Shown here piece after piece: positions 15,082 to 17,194 of a stretch of 17,194 nt of DNA. A program made the translations under genes and the position numbers. Source of the stretch: UBA1672 sp046542355 (GTDB lineage Bacteria; Pseudomonadota; Alphaproteobacteria; Micavibrionales; Micavibrionaceae); assembly GCA_046542355.1 (NCBI GenBank), contig JBKHBN010000039.1, positions 1-17,194 of the forward strand. Reading direction: 5' to 3'. Positions within the stretch are counted from its first letter, which is position 1; the number at the start of each line of letters is the position of its first letter. The notes under the pieces were generated by a model. The model was not told where the DNA came from. It ran no database searches and saw only the letters and a program-made list of their open reading frames with translations.

Positions 15082-16037
15082 CAAGCCCCCCTTTCCTTCA
15101 TTTTCCGCTCGTGCAAGAAACGCTTTGGCGCGGTCTTTAAAAAATGAGAAGAAGTTTTAAAGGGATAACGCACAAACAAAACAACCAATATAAAAAACAT
15201 CTGCGCATATTGCTTCTTAAAATGATAATAACGCAAGAGCGGCCATTTCCTAGCATACATGTAACGCCCCTTGGACTTCAAATATCCTTTATGCTTTTCC
15301 GCCAGCAACAGCTCGGCCTTGAGGTTGTTTTCCGGCGCCTTATCGACGCCCTGTGTAGAATATTGGATAAAAAGCTGCTCCTCGCATCCGATAAAATGCC
15401 CGCCTGCCAGAGCAACCCTGACAGCAAAATCAACATCCTCAACACGTGAGAAATCAGAATCAAACCCACCAACCGCATCAAATATGGACTTACGCGCCAT
15501 CAAAGAACAAGTCGGCGTACCCGAACCATAAAAAAAATCTGCCCGCCCGCCATAAAAAAGAAGACGATCTGCCACCGCCTCCCCATAGGGCACTTCCGGT
15601 CTTGAGCCAATAGCCTGCATATCCACAACATATCCGTTAGGATAAACCCGCCTGCCCGATGCATAACAGGCAATCAAAGACTCACCAGTTTGCTGTTCAT
15701 AAGCCACAATACGCTCACACTGCCTTTCAATACGCTCTGGCAAACTCTCATCATCATCATCAAAAAAAACAATAAAAGAGCCTTTGGCTTCATCCAAGAT
15801 AGTCTGGCGCACTCTCGCAGGCCCCTTGTTATTTCCATGCTCAACAAGCCGGACATGTGCATAAGGCTCAATAGCCGCTTTTATCTTCGCCACGGACTGA
15901 TCCGTTGAGGCATCATCAACAATCAGGATTTCCTTATGCCCCCAGCGCTGATTAAGCGCGCTCTCAAGCGCGCGCAAAATCGTATCTTGCGCGTTAAAAC
16001 ACGCTATTCCAATAGTAATAAGCTCATTACCTGCCAT
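15081..16037 (-). CDS. Glycosyltransferase family 2 (GT-A fold)
   Basis: This 318-aa GT2 enzyme starts MAGNELITIGIACFNAQDTI. EILIVDDASTDQS at 36-48 is the nucleotide-binding strand. FFDDDDESLPERI carries the metal-binding acidic run at 93-96. GGFDSDFSRVEDVDFAVRVAL holds the ED motif at 200-201. A hydrophobic, basic C-terminus (MFFILVVLFVRYPF) suggests membrane attachment. The ATG at 16037 is chosen because it opens just before the conserved strand and overlaps the upstream GT2 by 11 nt; the start at 16070 would overlap by 44 nt. No ribosome site is obvious, so translation probably depends on coupling. It is closely related to the upstream GT2, including a 43-bp identical DNA stretch around the DDDD codons. 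Confidence 0.92.
   Translation of the reverse strand: MAGNELITIGIACFNAQDTILRALESALNQRWGHKEILIVDDASTDQSVAKIKAAIEPYAHVRLVEHGNNKGPARVRQTILDEAKGSFIVFFDDDDESLPERIERQCERIVAYEQQTGESLIACYASGRRVYPNGYVVDMQAIGSRPEVPYGEAVADRLLFYGGRADFFYGSGTPTCSLMARKSIFDAVGGFDSDFSRVEDVDFAVRVALAGGHFIGCEEQLFIQYSTQGVDKAPENNLKAELLLAEKHKGYLKSKGRYMYARKWPLLRYYHFKKQYAQMFFILVVLFVRYPFKTSSHFLKTAPKRFLHERKMKERGA
15725..15767. repeat. 43-bp direct repeat, copy 1 (within GT2)
   Basis: This stretch is identical to 16674-16716. Both encode, on the minus strand, the DDDDESLPERIE segment of the two neighbouring GT2 genes. Identity is broken by scattered changes on the 5'-coordinate side and ends at the A-run on the other side. It marks either recent duplication or gene conversion between the paralogues. 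Confidence 0.85.
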
Positions 16038-17001
16038 GATAAAATCGTATAAATCGTAGATTAAAACCAATATTGGGAAGCGCCCATATAAATCTTTGCA
16101 TAGTCAAAACGGGATGCCTCAAAAACAACCTTGCCACTTTTAACAAAAACCCTCCATATTTTCTCTGCAAAAAATCATACTTCCCCTCAAGCCATGCACG
16201 ACAAAAAGCATAATGCGCATATCTTTCGATAAATTTTTTATGTTTTTCTAAAACCTGCAAAGCATAAAATTTTTCATCACCCAGCGCCTTATCAGAGGTC
16301 AACGTCATCATCTGATCAACAAGAGGCTCATCAATGCCAGGAAAATGCGCTCCGCGCAAGGCCGCCCTCACATTGAGTTCTGTATCCTCGCTGCGCCTGA
16401 AATCTTCGTCAAACCCTCCAAGCACCTTATAAGTTGAAAGACGGGCCATTTGAGAACAACTCGCCATAGACCCAAAAACATGGGGTCGCGGCCTGCCTGT
16501 TAAAATGCGTAAGGCCACATCCCACCCACAGGGGGCAACACCTTCATGGGTACCAATAGTCTGCTCATATCGCTGCGTCCCGTCAGGGTATCTTTGCATC
16601 CGCGCACTGTGACAAATCACAAAAGCGCCTCCTGCATAATCCCGCTCATAAGCCACAATACGTTCATATTGCTTTTCAATACGCTCTGGCAAACTCTCAT
16701 CATCATCATCAAAAAACGCTAGAAACTCCCCTTTAGCATGACAAATAATCTCATTACGCGCTGCCGCCACGCCTCTATTGACAGAACAACGAACAACGCG
16801 AACACAAGAATGCTGTTGCTCTACCCTATCAAGAACATACTCCTGCCCATCATTGGAAAAATCATCAACAATAATCACCTCAATATTTTCCCATGTCTGC
16901 GCCAAAGCAGAGGAAACCGCTTTTTCAATAGTATCGCTAGCTCTGTAATAAGTAATCCCGATGGAAATAAGCGGATTATCCAAAACACCCTCTTTAATCA
17001 T
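16027..17001 (-). CDS. Glycosyltransferase family 2 (GT-A fold)
   Basis: This 324-aa GT2 enzyme is the first visible gene of the minus-strand unit. ISIGITYYRASDTIEKAV opens the fold, EVIIVDDFSNDG (41-52) is the nucleotide site, and FFDDDDESLPERI has the acidic run at 98-101. GGFDEDFRRSEDTELNVRAAL holds the ED motif at 205-206. The C-terminal ~30 residues are hydrophobic and basic (LLKVARLFLRHP), a likely membrane anchor. Start choice is uncertain. ATG 17001 is used here, but TTG 17016 has the better ribosome site (AAGGTGG, 9 nt upstream) and would add five residues. It is a tandem paralogue of the following GT2. A promoter, if in this window, would lie in 17017-17194, where no convincing hexamers were found. 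Confidence 0.9.
   Translation of the reverse strand: MIKEGVLDNPLISIGITYYRASDTIEKAVSSALAQTWENIEVIIVDDFSNDGQEYVLDRVEQQHSCVRVVRCSVNRGVAAARNEIICHAKGEFLAFFDDDDESLPERIEKQYERIVAYERDYAGGAFVICHSARMQRYPDGTQRYEQTIGTHEGVAPCGWDVALRILTGRPRPHVFGSMASCSQMARLSTYKVLGGFDEDFRRSEDTELNVRAALRGAHFPGIDEPLVDQMMTLTSDKALGDEKFYALQVLEKHKKFIERYAHYAFCRAWLEGKYDFLQRKYGGFLLKVARLFLRHPVLTMQRFIWALPNIGFNLRFIRFYHGR
16674..16716. repeat. 43-bp direct repeat, copy 2 (within GT2)
   Basis: Second copy of the stretch at 15725-15767, in the same orientation about 949 bp away. It covers the codons for the metal-binding DDDD run. Flanking sequence is less similar, although the preceding segment (cataagccacaatacg) also matches at both sites. 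Confidence 0.85.
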
Positions 17002-17194
17002 GATATGATTTAACAAAGCCTATTGCCACCTTAAACAAGAGGACTTTACAGCGCCAACTATACCCGCGCCGCCTGAATAATGAAATCACAAACCCTCACC
17101 CCTGCCCAATATATTAAACTAACATTTAACGCCGTCTTTACCCCTTTCCATAGCTATTTATCACGCTGAAACAAAAAACACTTATATAACTTCT

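Noticed and set aside
15751..15762. TCA trinucleotide repeats in both GT2 genes, as possible phase-variable microsatellites
   Set aside because: They encode the conserved DDDD metal site. The repeats are short, and three-base slippage would not shift the frame.

Overview
The window looks like chromosomal DNA from an alphaproteobacterium of uncertain order. The ECF sigma factor resembles the EcfG (ECF15) type, and the response regulator and HdeD/Hsp20/CaCA set are common in that class. Base composition is moderate to AT-rich, apart from one visibly GC-richer transposase remnant. The organism call is an inference from gene types only.

Layout. (1) Positions 1-3851 hold a stress-response block. 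An ECF sigma factor (minus strand) diverges from an OmpR-type response regulator whose apparent reading frame has a TAA at codon 4. Downstream is a plus-strand run of an HdeD-like membrane protein, a small heat-shock protein and a CaCA-family cation antiporter. A candidate ECF-type promoter (GGAAC, 16 nt, CATT) precedes hdeD. (2) Positions 3852-4654 are degenerate: a strong hairpin, then a frameshifted and internally deleted IS5-family transposase, then sequence with no convincing gene. (3) An unrecognised 154-aa minus-strand ORF (4708-5172) ends in a clear intrinsic terminator. (4) Positions 5283-17001 form a surface-glycan biosynthesis locus in three blocks: a minus-strand GT2, methyltransferase, methyltransferase unit; a divergent plus-strand unit with an ABC exporter, a 616-aa multidomain protein, a broken FkbM-like methyltransferase and a GT4; and a convergent minus-strand unit of two GT2 and two GT4 genes.

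How it fits together. The minus-strand glycosyltransferases overlap stop-to-start and are probably translationally coupled. The GT2 and GT4 enzymes would extend a glycan, probably lipid-linked, and the ABC protein is a candidate flippase or exporter. The small methyltransferases could modify or cap sugars. The least explained member is the 616-aa protein at 9399-11249. It combines a ParB/sulfiredoxin-like DGxHR segment with a C-terminal region carrying nucleotidyltransferase-like motifs, and is the best candidate here for undescribed chemistry. Next to it lies an FkbM-type gene that kept its two ends and lost its middle. No tRNA, rRNA, CRISPR array or origin was seen.
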